From assembly GCF_003050935.1 (NCBI RefSeq), contig NZ_QAOX01000008.1, positions 124,001 through 188,000 of the forward strand: a DNA stretch of 64,000 nucleotides, read 5' to 3'. Source of the DNA: Luteibacter sp. OK325 (GTDB lineage: Bacteria; Pseudomonadota; Gammaproteobacteria; Xanthomonadales; Rhodanobacteraceae). Below the pieces are notes generated by a model that did no database searches, was not told the origin of the DNA, and saw only the letters and a list, made by a program, of their open reading frames with translations. The position numbers and the translations under genes were made by a program. How positions within the stretch are numbered: the first letter of the stretch is position 1; each line of letters opens with the position of its first letter. Shown piece after piece: positions 28,265-36,953 of this stretch.

Positions 28265-28423
28265 CCGAACCCCTTCATCCCTACCGCGTCGGCCAGTGTA
28301 TATCGACGCGAGCCCGGTTGCGCGACGGCGCGCGCTGGCTGACATGCGCGGCCGGGGCTGTCATCATCCCGCCCTTGTGCCGCCATGGGCCGGGTTCCCC
28401 CGTCCCGTCCGACCGGAGTCATC

Positions 28424-30094
28424 ATGTCCCACCACGCTATCCGCCGCGATGTCGGCGCTTTCGCCCTGATGCTGACCGGCCTGGGCTCGATCATCGGCTC
28501 AGGCTGGCTCTTCGGCGCCTGGCACGCCGCCCAGCTCGCCGGCCCCGGTGCGATCTACGCCTGGCTCATCGGCGCCGTGATCATCCTGTTCATCGCCCTG
28601 ACCTATGCGGAACTGGGCGCGATGTTCCCCGAGTCCGGCGGCATGGTGCGCTATGGCCACTACTCGCACGGTTCGCTGGTCGGCTTCATCGCCGGCTGGG
28701 CCAACTGGATCGCCATCGTCTCGGTGATCCCGGTCGAGGCCGAGGCCTCCGTCCAGTACATGGCTTCCTGGCCCTGGGAATGGGCGCAGTGGACCAAGGG
28801 CCTCTATGTGGTGACCGCCGGCCACGGCGAGCTGACGCCACCGGGCCTGGCCATCGCCGCGGTGCTGGTCATGGTTTATTTCTTCCTGAACTTCTGGAGC
28901 GTGAAGCTGTTCGCCAAGAGCAATACGGCGATCACCGTGTTCAAGCTCGTCGTTCCGGCCGCCACGGGCATCGCGCTCATCTGCACCAGCTACAACCCGG
29001 GCAACTTCCACATCGGCGCCAATGGCGGCACGCACGCCATCGACATTTCGTCGATCCTCACCGCCGTCGCCATCTCCGGCATCGTCTTCAGCTTCAACGG
29101 TTTCCAGAGCCCGGTGAATCTTGCCGGCGAAGCCCGCAACCCGGGGCGCAACGTGCCGTTCGCCGTGATCGGCTCGATCCTGCTGGCCACCGTGGTCTAC
29201 GTGCTGTTGCAGATTGCCTTCATCGGCGCCGTGCCGCCCGACCAGCTCGGCAAGGGCTGGGCAGGCCTGGAATACGCCTCGCCGTTCGCTCAGCTGGCGA
29301 CTGCGCTGATGATCAACTGGATGGCGATCCTGCTGTACGCGGACGCCTTCGTCAGCCCCAGCGGTACCGGCGCCACGTACACGGCGACCACCGCGCGCAT
29401 GATCTACGCCATGGAGCGCAACGGCCAGCTGCCAAAGATCTTCGGCCACATCCACCCGCGCTTCGGCATCCCGCGTCCGGCCATGTGGCTGAACCTGGTG
29501 GTGAGCTTCCTCTTCCTGTTCTTCTTCCGCGGCTGGGGCACCCTGGCGGCGGTGATCTCGGTGGCGACGATCATTTCCTACCTCACCGGCCCGGTCAGCG
29601 TCATGACCCTGCGTCGCACGGCGCCGGAAATGAAACGACCGCTGCGCATCCCCGGCCTGCCGTTGCTTGCCGCCCTCGCCTTCATCTTCGCCACCGAACT
29701 GCTGTACTGGGCGAAGTGGCCACTCACTGGCGAGATCATCCTGCTGGTGGTCGTCGCGCTGCCGCTGTACTTCTACTACACCGCCAAGAGCGGCTGGGAA
29801 GATTTCCGTCGCCACATGGCCGGCGCATGGTGGCTGGTCGCCTACCTGCCGACCATTGCGCTGGTTTCCTACGCGGGCAGCACCACCTTCGGCGGCCACA
29901 ACTACATTCCGTACGGCTACGATCTCGGCGTCGTTGCCATTATCGGCATCGTGTTTTACTTGTGGGGTGTTTCCGCCGGCTGGCGCACGCCGATGGTCGA
30001 AGCCGCCCGCTTCAACCACGACGAGATGCACGGGGATGACCCGGTGGTTCCGCCCAGTGCGGATGAAGCGGCCAGGGTTACTGGCCACCACTGA
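28424..30094 (+). CDS. APC-family amino acid permease
   Basis: The 556-residue protein starts at ATG 28424 behind GGAG. It has about 12-14 membrane helices. The first helix contains the substrate-contact motif GLGSIIGSGWLFG typical of the amino acid-polyamine-organocation superfamily, and SFNGFQSPVNLAGEARNPGRN after helix 6 is an APC hallmark. Related xanthomonad proteins are called aspartate-proton symporters, but the substrate cannot be read from the sequence. The C-terminal tail (DDPVVPPSADEAARVTGHH) is polar and cytosolic. A strong intrinsic terminator follows 6 bp after the stop. Confidence 0.88.
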   Translation: MSHHAIRRDVGAFALMLTGLGSIIGSGWLFGAWHAAQLAGPGAIYAWLIGAVIILFIALTYAELGAMFPESGGMVRYGHYSHGSLVGFIAGWANWIAIVSVIPVEAEASVQYMASWPWEWAQWTKGLYVVTAGHGELTPPGLAIAAVLVMVYFFLNFWSVKLFAKSNTAITVFKLVVPAATGIALICTSYNPGNFHIGANGGTHAIDISSILTAVAISGIVFSFNGFQSPVNLAGEARNPGRNVPFAVIGSILLATVVYVLLQIAFIGAVPPDQLGKGWAGLEYASPFAQLATALMINWMAILLYADAFVSPSGTGATYTATTARMIYAMERNGQLPKIFGHIHPRFGIPRPAMWLNLVVSFLFLFFFRGWGTLAAVISVATIISYLTGPVSVMTLRRTAPEMKRPLRIPGLPLLAALAFIFATELLYWAKWPLTGEIILLVVVALPLYFYYTAKSGWEDFRRHMAGAWWLVAYLPTIALVSYAGSTTFGGHNYIPYGYDLGVVAIIGIVFYLWGVSAGWRTPMVEAARFNHDEMHGDDPVVPPSADEAARVTGHH

Positions 30095-30100
30095 TAAACG

Positions 30101-30127
30101 AAACCGCCCTTCGGGGCGGTTTTTTTT
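30101..30127 (+). terminator. Rho-independent terminator of the APC permease gene
   Basis: ACCGCCC-ttcg-GGGCGGT forms a stable 7-bp tetraloop hairpin (30103-30120), extended by A-T pairs and followed by seven more T. Confidence 0.95.
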
Positions 30128-30129
30128 GT

Positions 30130-30250
30130 GTGTGGAACCCGCTTCTGTGTGGAACCCGCTTCTGTGTGGGACCCGCTTCCGTGTGGGAGCCGCTTCAGCG
30201 GCGATAGCAAGGTTGCCTCGACACCATCGCCGGCCTAGCCGGCTCCCACA
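30130..30250. repeat. REP-like element with 17-bp tandem expansion of one arm
   Basis: Three 17-bp units (30130-30146, 30147-30163, 30164-30180), the first two identical GTGTGGAACCCGCTTCT, run directly into a normal REP arm (30181-30204, GGAGCCGCTTCAGCGGCGA). The third unit is intermediate in sequence. The inverted partner arm is at 30226-30250. Confidence 0.92.
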
Positions 30251-30264
30251 GAAAGCGGACCGCA

Positions 30265-31332
30265 CTACAAGGCGAGCACATCTCCCAGCAACGCCTGCGC
30301 CGTAATCTCCGGGCCAGCACCCGGGCCTTGAATGACCAGCGGCGTCGCGTGGTAGCGCGTGGTAGTCAATGCGAACTGGTTGTCTGTCCCCGACAGACGC
30401 GATGCCGGATGCTCGGGGCCTACTTCGAACAAGCCGACGCGGGCACGGCCACGCTGGTTCAGACGCGCGAGGTAGCGCAGTACCTTGCCGTTCGCCTTCG
30501 CCGCGGCCTGGCGTTTACGTAGCGGCTCGTCGAGCTCTTCGAGGCGATCGAGGAACGTTTTCGTATCCAGCGAACGAAGCGCCTCGGGGACGAGACTTTC
30601 GATCTCTACTTCCTCACTGCCCAACGAGAAGCCTGCGTTGCGCGCAATGATCAGTAGCTTGCGCGCGACGTCTTCACCCGAAAGGTCCGACCGCGGATCC
30701 GGCTCGGTGAAACCGAGGCGGCGGGCATCGCGCAGCAACGCGGAGAAGGGGCGGCTACCGTCGTACTGGTTGAACAACCAGGAGAGCGAGCCCGAAAAGA
30801 CACCTTCCAGCGTGAGCAGGCTGTCGCCGCACTGGCGCAGGCGACGCAGGGTGGACAAGACCGGCAGGCCAGCGCCGACCGTGGCGGCATCGCCGTAGAT
30901 ACTGCCATTGGCCGAGGCCGCCTGCAGCGCGCGCCAGCCCGATAGCGGACCACCAGCTAGCGCCTTGTTGGCGGTAACAACGTGGTAGCCCGCCGCCAGC
31001 CACTCCGAATGACGACTTGCCTCGGTGGCGCAGGCTGTCGCGTCGATAACGACCTTGCGTGAAGCTCCGGTCGCGTCTAGCGCGGCCAACAGCGGCGCAT
31101 TCTCGCGTCCATCCCTACCCTTGCTCAGACGTTCAGCAACTTCGGCCGGGACGACGCCATCGGCAACGGCATGCTGGCGACGTGAATTGGCCGCGCCAAC
31201 GAGGCGTAGCGAGCGCGCCGCAGGCGTCGCCAGCAATGTGAGCAACGCACGACCGACCACTCCCGTGCCCAGGAGCACGACTGCCGTGCGCGGAGGCACG
31301 TCAACGACGGGCGCCACAACCACCGCGCTCAT
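30265..31332 (-). CDS. hom: Homoserine dehydrogenase, monofunctional
   Basis: The enzyme reduces aspartate semialdehyde to homoserine with NAD(P)H, supplying methionine and threonine. The 355-residue protein has the Rossmann motif VVLLGTGVVGRALL, the VVTANKALAGG block, the SIYGDAATVGAGLPVL region and the signature FSGSLSWLFNQYDG, then FTEPDPRSDLSGEDVARKLLIIAR with catalytic acidic and Lys residues. It lacks the aspartokinase domain of MetL/ThrA and a clear ACT domain, and resembles the C-terminal half of MetL. It overlaps metB by 4 bp as the last gene of metX-metB-hom, so it should be under the SAM riboswitch. Confidence 0.94.
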   Translation of the reverse strand: MSAVVVAPVVDVPPRTAVVLLGTGVVGRALLTLLATPAARSLRLVGAANSRRQHAVADGVVPAEVAERLSKGRDGRENAPLLAALDATGASRKVVIDATACATEASRHSEWLAAGYHVVTANKALAGGPLSGWRALQAASANGSIYGDAATVGAGLPVLSTLRRLRQCGDSLLTLEGVFSGSLSWLFNQYDGSRPFSALLRDARRLGFTEPDPRSDLSGEDVARKLLIIARNAGFSLGSEEVEIESLVPEALRSLDTKTFLDRLEELDEPLRKRQAAAKANGKVLRYLARLNQRGRARVGLFEVGPEHPASRLSGTDNQFALTTTRYHATPLVIQGPGAGPEITAQALLGDVLAL

Positions 31333-32522
31333 GCGCCGACCTTGCGTTTAGAGGTGACTGAAGCGACCGCGGCGGCGCGGGCGAGCGCGGCATCGAGGTC
31401 GGCCAGCAGGTCGTCGCCGTCTTCGATGCCAACGGACAGACGCAGGAGGCTATCCGAAATGCCTGCAACCACACGAGCCTCGGGAGCCATGGATGCATGC
31501 GTCATCGTGGCTGGATGGGCGACGAGGCTTTCTACGCCGCCGAGCGATTCCGCCAGCGAGAAGTAGCGTAGACCGTCGACGAAAGCTTCAATCGCATCGT
31601 TGCCGCCGGCGACCTCGAAGCTCAGCATGGCGCCAAAGCCCTTCTGCTGACGCTGTGCCAATGCGTGACCAGGGTGCGAGGCCAGACCGGGGTAATACAC
31701 GCGGGAAACGGCGTCGTGGCTGTCCAGGCGCTCGGCAATACGGTGTGCGTTCTCTTCATGCGCACGCAGGCGGACGGCGAGTGTGCGTACGCCGCGCAGC
31801 GTAAGGAAGCTATCGAATGGCGAACCGGTCAGACCGTTGCAGTTGCCCCACCACTTCAGCTGCTCGGCAACCGCCTGATCCCCGGCAATGACCGCGCCGC
31901 CTACGACGTCGCTATGGCCATTGATGTACTTCGTGGTCGAGTGCACGACGATGTCGGCGCCCAGCTTCAACGGCTGCTGCAGGGCCGGCGAAAGAAAGGT
32001 GTTGTCGACGACGACCAGCGCACCCACCGCATGAGCCGCCTGCGACACGTGACGCACGTCGGTGATCCGCAGTAGGGGGTTGGACGGCGTCTCGATCCAG
32101 ACCAGTGCCGGTTTAGCGGCGAGGCCGTCGGCAAGCGCCGTGGGGTCTGTGAAGTCGACGAAGCGGACACTGAAGCGGCCCTTCTTCGCCCAAGCGTCGA
32201 GCAGGCGCCACGTGCCACCGTAGCAATCGTGGGCGGCGAGGACCAGCGCGCCCGCGGGAACCAGTTCGAGTGCGAGAGCCACCGCCGACATGCCGCTGCC
32301 GGTGACGACGGCGCCCGCGCCTTCCTCGAGTTCGGTGAGTGCTTCACCGAGCAGGTCGCGCGTGGGATTGCCGCTACGCGAATAGTCATACGCGCGCTTG
32401 CGACCGAAGCCCTCGAAGGCGTAGTTGGTGGAAAGGTGCAACGGGGGCACCACGGCGCCGTGCTGCGTATCGGATTCGATGCCGGCGCGCACGGCGCGGG
32501 TACAAAGGCGGGAATCGGTCAT
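31329..32522 (-). CDS. metB: Cystathionine gamma-synthase / O-acylhomoserine lyase (PLP enzyme)
   Basis: This 397-residue Cys/Met-metabolism PLP enzyme joins an acyl-homoserine with cysteine to give cystathionine, or with sulfide. The PLP lysine lies in HSTTKYINGHSDVVGGAV, the phosphate-binding region is GSGMSAVALAL, and NPTRDLLGEAL and ESLGGVESLVAHPATMTHAS are family signatures. Specificity for succinyl or acetyl homoserine, and MetB versus MetZ activity, cannot be settled from the sequence; the metB name follows its place beside metX and hom. The start lies 3 bp after the metX stop. Confidence 0.9.
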   Translation of the reverse strand: MTDSRLCTRAVRAGIESDTQHGAVVPPLHLSTNYAFEGFGRKRAYDYSRSGNPTRDLLGEALTELEEGAGAVVTGSGMSAVALALELVPAGALVLAAHDCYGGTWRLLDAWAKKGRFSVRFVDFTDPTALADGLAAKPALVWIETPSNPLLRITDVRHVSQAAHAVGALVVVDNTFLSPALQQPLKLGADIVVHSTTKYINGHSDVVGGAVIAGDQAVAEQLKWWGNCNGLTGSPFDSFLTLRGVRTLAVRLRAHEENAHRIAERLDSHDAVSRVYYPGLASHPGHALAQRQQKGFGAMLSFEVAGGNDAIEAFVDGLRYFSLAESLGGVESLVAHPATMTHASMAPEARVVAGISDSLLRLSVGIEDGDDLLADLDAALARAAAVASVTSKRKVGA

Positions 32523-32525
32523 GAC

Positions 32526-33563
32526 TTAGTGGTCTCCGCGACAGTCGTTGAGTGCGTGACGCAGCACGGGAGCGATCTGCACGGTTTCTTTGAGGAAGGC
32601 GTCGTGGCCGTAAGGCGACTCCACGACTTCGAGGGTGGCGGTGCCGGCCAGACGACGCTGCAGTTCGCAGAGGTCGGCCAGCGGCACGAGCCGGTCGGAG
32701 GGGAAACCGACCAGGGTCGTCGGTGCCGTGACGCGTTCCGGTGATACGTCGTGCAGGTCGATCGACTCGGACAGGGCGAGGAAACGCTCGGCCTCGAAGC
32801 GCTCGACGAAACGGCGGCCGGCATGCTCGAGGTAATCCTCCACGGGGAAATGGAAGCGACCATCGCGAAGTTCCGGACCCGCGGCGAAACGACGGGAAAA
32901 TTCTTCGCTGCCGCGATAGGTGGTCATGGCGAGCTGGCGTGCGAGGGCGAGCGCTTCGTCCGTGCGCCCCGAGTCAACGCCGAGCCGCACGATGCTGCGC
33001 TGGATCGAACGCTGCGCGGTGGACAGTGGGTGTGGACGATGCGCGCCGGCAAGCAGGATCAGCGACTTCAGTTTGTCCGGGTGGTTCGCAGCAAAAGCGA
33101 GTGCGGTCATCGCTCCGTACGACGAACCCACGAATGCCTGCACGCGGCCGATACCCAGTTCATCGACGAGGGCGGCCAGCGCGGCGGCCTGGTCTTCGCT
33201 CGACACCGACTCGGCCTGGCCGAGATCGGCGGGGACCAGCCAGTCAATCGCGAGCACACGGCAGTGATCGAGGTCGATGGCCGCACCACGGCCAACCAGT
33301 TCCTGCCACCACCCTGTACTGCGTTCGCGACCGGTGCATACATCGCGGTCGGCGGAGATGCCGCCCTGGACGATGATCGTCGGTGCGTGCGGCGCGCCGC
33401 ACCAGAGGTAATGGACGTCCACCTCGACGGCGTCACTGCCGTACTTCGGCGTGAACGACACCCTGCGCGTACCGCGCTGCTCGGTGAGATCGGCTGCGCT
33501 GCGCGGCGCGGGGGAAACAACCGCTTCGGGGAGGGAGATCACGATGAGGGGCTCTGCTGACAT
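32526..33563 (-). CDS. metX: Homoserine O-acyltransferase, MetX family
   Basis: The enzyme activates homoserine by acylation, the first committed step of methionine synthesis. The 345-residue alpha/beta-hydrolase-fold protein has the nucleophile motif GSSYGAMTALAF, the acid Asp in FPSDRLVPL and the base His in SPYGHDAFL. VQGGISADRDV is the family N-terminal oxyanion region. Experimental work on MetX enzymes has shown that some members, including those of this lineage, use succinyl-CoA instead of acetyl-CoA, so the acyl donor is left open. It is first in metX-metB-hom, with a 97-bp gap to a SAM-I riboswitch. A Shine-Dalgarno AGGA lies about 9 bp before the ATG. Confidence 0.94.
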   Translation of the reverse strand: MSAEPLIVISLPEAVVSPAPRSAADLTEQRGTRRVSFTPKYGSDAVEVDVHYLWCGAPHAPTIIVQGGISADRDVCTGRERSTGWWQELVGRGAAIDLDHCRVLAIDWLVPADLGQAESVSSEDQAAALAALVDELGIGRVQAFVGSSYGAMTALAFAANHPDKLKSLILLAGAHRPHPLSTAQRSIQRSIVRLGVDSGRTDEALALARQLAMTTYRGSEEFSRRFAAGPELRDGRFHFPVEDYLEHAGRRFVERFEAERFLALSESIDLHDVSPERVTAPTTLVGFPSDRLVPLADLCELQRRLAGTATLEVVESPYGHDAFLKETVQIAPVLRHALNDCRGDH

Positions 33564-33660
33564 GGTCCGGATTCCTGCGTTCGGGATCGAGCCCAGCGGG
33601 GAACCGGCAGTCGGAGTGTCCCTTCAAGCGGATGCGCGTACGCATGCCCGCAAAGGACAT

Positions 33661-33770
33661 CCCATCTATCGGCTGACGTGAAGACACGCCCCGCAGGAGT
33701 TGGCACCGTCGCGGAAATCCGCAGGTTGCCCCGGCTTCAAAGGGCCTGTCCCTCAGCCGGTCTCGATGAG
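33661..33770 (-). promoter_or_regulatory. SAM-I (S-box) riboswitch of metX-metB-hom
   Basis: Read leftward from 33770, the leader shows the S-box consensus: P1 strand CUCAUC, then GAGGGACAGGCCC, GAAGCCGGGGCAACC and GGUGCCAACUCCUGC in the right order and spacing, closed by GAUGGG (33666-33661), which pairs with the first strand. A P3 hairpin (GCGG-auuu-CCGC) lies between the CAACC and GGUGCC blocks. The aptamer binds S-adenosylmethionine and normally turns expression off. A long hairpin with stem UGUCCUUU/AAGGGACA follows, but no U-run, so transcription attenuation by an intrinsic terminator is not obvious and the expression platform is unresolved. Confidence 0.95.
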
Positions 33771-33778
33771 TGGAATTG

Positions 33779-33807
33779 AAGATACGCCCGGATCCGATAC
33801 GTGTCAA
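33779..33807 (-). promoter_or_regulatory. Strong sigma-70 promoter of metX-metB-hom
   Basis: Read leftward, a perfect -35 TTGACA (33807-33802) and TATCTT (33784-33779) are separated by 17 bp. The predicted transcript start lies a few bases before the S-box P1 helix, so the riboswitch sits at the extreme 5' end of the mRNA. Confidence 0.85.
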
Positions 33808-33865
33808 CAGCCGTTTAGACGTCCAGATGTCTAGAAGTCTTCTTTTCCAATGACAGAGAATTCCT

Positions 33866-33971
33866 TGTGGGAGCCGCTTCAGCGGCGAATGGGCGTCGCC
33901 ATGTAGCCACGCCTTATCGCCGCTGAAGCGGCTCCCACACAGGCCCGGTCGCCGATGAATCGGCTCCTACA
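33866..33971. repeat. REP-like cluster with both subtypes
   Basis: An inverted pair of the GGAGCCGCTTCAGCGGCGA subtype (33866-33888 and 33917-33939) is followed 9 bp later by one inverted arm of the other subtype (33949-33971). It lies between the divergent metX promoter and the cysteine-synthase-like gene; no promoter for the latter is evident outside the repeats. Confidence 0.92.
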
Positions 33972-34023
33972 GCGGGAACGCGGCGCCAATTACAGGGGGT
34001 CGTCAAGGCGCTAGGATTGACCC

Positions 34024-35040
34024 ATGACTACCCATGCCAGCTTCGCCGCCGCCATCGGCAATACCCCCCTCCTCCGCCTGCGGTATGCCTCGGAGGCAAC
34101 CGGTTGCGAGATCCTCGCCAAAGCGGAGTTCCTGAACCCGGGTGGCTCGGTGAAGGACCGCACCGCACTGGGCCTGCTGGACGATGCCGAGCGCCAGGGA
34201 CTGCTCCGGCCGGGCGCGATGCTGGTCGAGGGCACCGCGGGGAACACGGGCATCGGCCTGGCCCTGCTGGGTGCCAGCCGTGGCTACCACACACTCGTCG
34301 TCATGCCGGACACGCAGAGCCAGGAGAAGATCGACGCCCTTCATGTCGCCGGGGCGCAGGTGCGCCTTGTTCCGGTGGCGCCGTTCACGGATCCCGGCCA
34401 TTACGCCCGGACGGCCCGCCGGCTGGCCGAGGAGATGAACGCCACCGATCCCGGCAGCGCCTGGTTCGCGAACCAGTTCGACAACACCGCCAATCGCGAC
34501 TGGCACGAGGCCCACACCGGCCGGGAGATCTGGGAGCAGACCGGCGGCCGTATCGATGGCTTCGTCTGCGCGGCGGGGACTGGTGGCACCCTGGCTGGCG
34601 TCGGCCGGGCCCTGAAGGCCCGTCGCGCCGACATCCGCATCGCGCTGGCCGACCCGGCAGGCTCGGTCTTCGCCCGCTACGTCCAGACCGGCGAACTCGT
34701 CGGCGAGGGGAGCTCGATCAGCGAGGGCATCGGTAACAGCCGGATCACGGCCAATTTCGAGGGCGCGCCGATCGACCTGGCCTGGTCCATCCCGGACGAC
34801 GAGTCCGTCCCGCTGCTTCACGACCTGCTCCACCGCGAGGGCTATTGCGTGGGCGGCTCCAGCGGCGTGAACGCGGCGGGTGCCATCCGGCTGGCCCGCG
34901 AACTCGGGCCCGGCCATACCATCGTGACCGTGCTCTGCGACGGCGGCATGCGCTACCAGGCCAAGCTGTTCAACCCGGCATTCCTGCGCAGCAAGGGCAT
35001 TCCGGTGCCATCGTGGCTGGGCACCGCCTTCCCGGGTTAG
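34024..35040 (+). CDS. Cysteine-synthase-like PLP enzyme
   Basis: The 338-residue fold-type II PLP enzyme resembles O-acetylserine sulfhydrylases. IGNTPLLRLR and NPGGSVKDRTAL (PLP Lys44) open the protein, VEGTAGNTGIGLAL binds substrate carboxylate and GTGGTLAGVGRALK binds the PLP phosphate. The loop GTAGNTG has Ala where CysK has Ser (TSGNTG), and the C-terminus lacks the usual CysK ending, so it may be a cystathionine-beta-synthase-like or other amino-acid synthase instead of the main CysK. It stands alone, next to the methionine operon but divergent from it. Confidence 0.83.
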   Translation: MTTHASFAAAIGNTPLLRLRYASEATGCEILAKAEFLNPGGSVKDRTALGLLDDAERQGLLRPGAMLVEGTAGNTGIGLALLGASRGYHTLVVMPDTQSQEKIDALHVAGAQVRLVPVAPFTDPGHYARTARRLAEEMNATDPGSAWFANQFDNTANRDWHEAHTGREIWEQTGGRIDGFVCAAGTGGTLAGVGRALKARRADIRIALADPAGSVFARYVQTGELVGEGSSISEGIGNSRITANFEGAPIDLAWSIPDDESVPLLHDLLHREGYCVGGSSGVNAAGAIRLARELGPGHTIVTVLCDGGMRYQAKLFNPAFLRSKGIPVPSWLGTAFPG

Positions 35041-35051
35041 CGCCAGACCCG

Positions 35052-35132
35052 TGTAGGAAGCCGATTCATCGGCGATCCCGCGGCAGCGGGCCAGACGGTG
35101 GCACACCTCATCGCCGCTGAAGCGGCTCCCAC
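35052..35132. repeat. REP-like element with arms of two different subtypes
   Basis: The left arm (35052-35075) is of the GATTCATC subtype with one inserted A; the right arm (35111-35132) is of the GCTTCAGC subtype. The arms therefore pair imperfectly across the loop, though each can form its own small hairpin. The loop contains TCCCGCGGCAGCGGG, shared with the elements at 36863 and 61805. Confidence 0.9.
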
Positions 35133-35187
35133 GGGTCAATTGGCTGATAGAATAAGCGGTTAGCCTATCTATCCCGGCCCGAAGACC

Positions 35188-36789
35188 ATGTCCTCACACC
35201 TCACCGAAACCCGCCGCCGGCGCAGCTTCGCCATCGTCAGCCACCCCGACGCGGGCAAGACCACGCTGACCGAAAAGCTGCTGCTGTTCGGTGGCGCGAT
35301 CCAGATGGCCGGCTCGGTGAAGAGCCGCAAGGCCGCACGCCACGCGACCTCGGACTGGATGGCGCTGGAAAAGGAACGTGGCATTTCGGTGACCTCGTCG
35401 GTCATGCAGTTCCCGTACGACGACGCCATCGTGAACCTGCTCGATACCCCGGGCCATGCGGACTTCTCCGAGGACACGTATCGCGTGCTTACCGCGGTCG
35501 ACTCGGCCCTGATGGTGATCGACTGCGCGAAGGGCGTCGAGGAACGCACCATCAAGCTGATGGAAGTCTGCCGGCTGCGCGATACGCCGATCATGACCTT
35601 CATCAACAAGCTCGACCGCGAGGGCCGCTCGCCGATCGAACTGCTCGATGAAGTCGAATCCGTGCTCGGCATCGCCTGCGCACCGCTCACCTGGCCGATC
35701 GGCATGGGCTCACGCCTGAAGGGCGTTTATCACGTACTGCTCGACGAAGTGCATGTGTTCGAACCGGGCAAGAACGCTACCCGACAGGACTCGACCATCT
35801 TCAAGGGCCTCGACCATCCGGATCTCGCCGCCCGCATCGGCCAGTCCGCACTGGACGAACTGCGCGAGGAACTCGAACTGGTGATCGGCGCGTCGAATCC
35901 GTTCGACATCGAAGCCTATCTTGCAGGCAAGCAGACACCGGTTTTCTTCGGCTCTGCGGTGAACAACTTCGGCGTGCAGCTGTTGCTCGACTTCTTCGTC
36001 GAACACGCGCCGTCACCGCGCTCGCGCGATACGCTAACGCGCGTAGTAAAGCCGGAAGAAGAGAAGCTCACCGGTTTCGTTTTCAAGATCCAGGCCAACA
36101 TGGATCCGGCCCACCGTGACCGCGTGGCGTTCATGCGCGTCTGCTCGGGCACGTACACGGCAGGCATGAAGATGCAGCAGACGCGCACAGGCAAGGAAGT
36201 CCGCATCGCCAATGCGCTTACCTTCATGGCCTCCGACCGCGAGATCGTCGAGCGCGCCTACCCGGGCGACGTCATCGGCCTGCACAACCACGGCAGCATC
36301 ACCATCGGCGACACCTTCACCGAAGGCGAGTCACTCTCGTTCACCGGCATTCCGAACTTCGCACCGGAGCTGTTCCGTCGTGCACGCCTGCGCGATCCGA
36401 TGAAGATGAAGGCCCTGCAGAAGGGTCTCGCCCAGTTGTCCGAAGAAGGCGCGACCCAGTTCTTCCGGCCGCTGATGTCGAACGACCTCATCCTGGGTGC
36501 GGTCGGCGTGCTGCAGTTCGACGTCGTCGCGTACCGGCTGAAAGACGAATACAACGTGGACTCGGCGTTCGAACAGGTCGGCGTCTCCACCGCGCGCTGG
36601 ATCCATTGCGACGACGCGAAGAAGCTCGAGGAATTCCGTGAAAAGAACGCCGGCAACCTGGCGATCGATGGCGCGGGGGAGCTGGTCTACCTCGCGCCGA
36701 CTCGCGTGAACCTGCAGCTCGCCCAGGAGCGCTGGCCCACGGTGCGCTTCGCCGCCACGCGCGAACACGCCGCCTCGGTCGACGTCTAA
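35188..36789 (+). CDS. prfC: Peptide chain release factor 3
   Basis: RF3 is a translational GTPase that removes RF1 and RF2 from the ribosome after termination. The 533-residue length matches E. coli RF3 (529). G1 is [10 protein letters not shown]2 includes the RF3-type switch [15 protein letters not shown]3 is [14 protein letters not shown] and G4 is NKLD. The following AINNFG-like [26 protein letters not shown] stretch and the domain III sequence [13 protein letters not shown] are diagnostic of RF3 and separate it from EF-G. It is monocistronic, with REP-like elements on both sides. Confidence 0.97.
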   Translation: MSSHLTETRRRRSFAIVSHPDAGKTTLTEKLLLFGGAIQMAGSVKSRKAARHATSDWMALEKERGISVTSSVMQFPYDDAIVNLLDTPGHADFSEDTYRVLTAVDSALMVIDCAKGVEERTIKLMEVCRLRDTPIMTFINKLDREGRSPIELLDEVESVLGIACAPLTWPIGMGSRLKGVYHVLLDEVHVFEPGKNATRQDSTIFKGLDHPDLAARIGQSALDELREELELVIGASNPFDIEAYLAGKQTPVFFGSAVNNFGVQLLLDFFVEHAPSPRSRDTLTRVVKPEEEKLTGFVFKIQANMDPAHRDRVAFMRVCSGTYTAGMKMQQTRTGKEVRIANALTFMASDREIVERAYPGDVIGLHNHGSITIGDTFTEGESLSFTGIPNFAPELFRRARLRDPMKMKALQKGLAQLSEEGATQFFRPLMSNDLILGAVGVLQFDVVAYRLKDEYNVDSAFEQVGVSTARWIHCDDAKKLEEFREKNAGNLAIDGAGELVYLAPTRVNLQLAQERWPTVRFAATREHAASVDV

Positions 36790-36797
36790 CACCGAGC

Positions 36798-36944
36798 TGT
36801 GGGAGCCGCTTCAGCGGCGAAAAGCCAACGGAGCGGTGAGGCCGCAAGCTCCATGCAAAATGGTAGGAGCCGATTCATCGGCGATCCCGCGGCAGCGGGC
36901 AAGATTGCCGCGAGCACCCGATCGCCGATGAATCGGCTCCTACA
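36798..36944. repeat. REP-like cluster, both subtypes
   Basis: A single GCTTCAGC-type arm (36798-36820) is followed by a GATTCATC-type inverted pair (36863-36884 and 36922-36944). The linker after the first arm (AAAAGCCAACGGAGCGGTGA) nearly repeats the linker at 26010 and 27819. Confidence 0.92.
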
Positions 36945-36953
36945 GCTGGAAAG

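Noticed and set aside
28318-30039. A 573-codon frame overlapping the APC permease in another phase
   Set aside because: The translation is rich in Arg, His and Pro without motifs, while the permease frame has clear APC signatures.
30130-30204. Short tandem units considered as a CRISPR array
   Set aside because: The 17-bp units abut without spacers and grade into a REP-like arm; no cas genes are present.
33564-33745. Pairing between the riboswitch P3 strand and the metX Shine-Dalgarno region
   Set aside because: About eight pairs are possible, but the logic would turn expression off when SAM is absent, opposite to the expected control, and such short GC matches are common.
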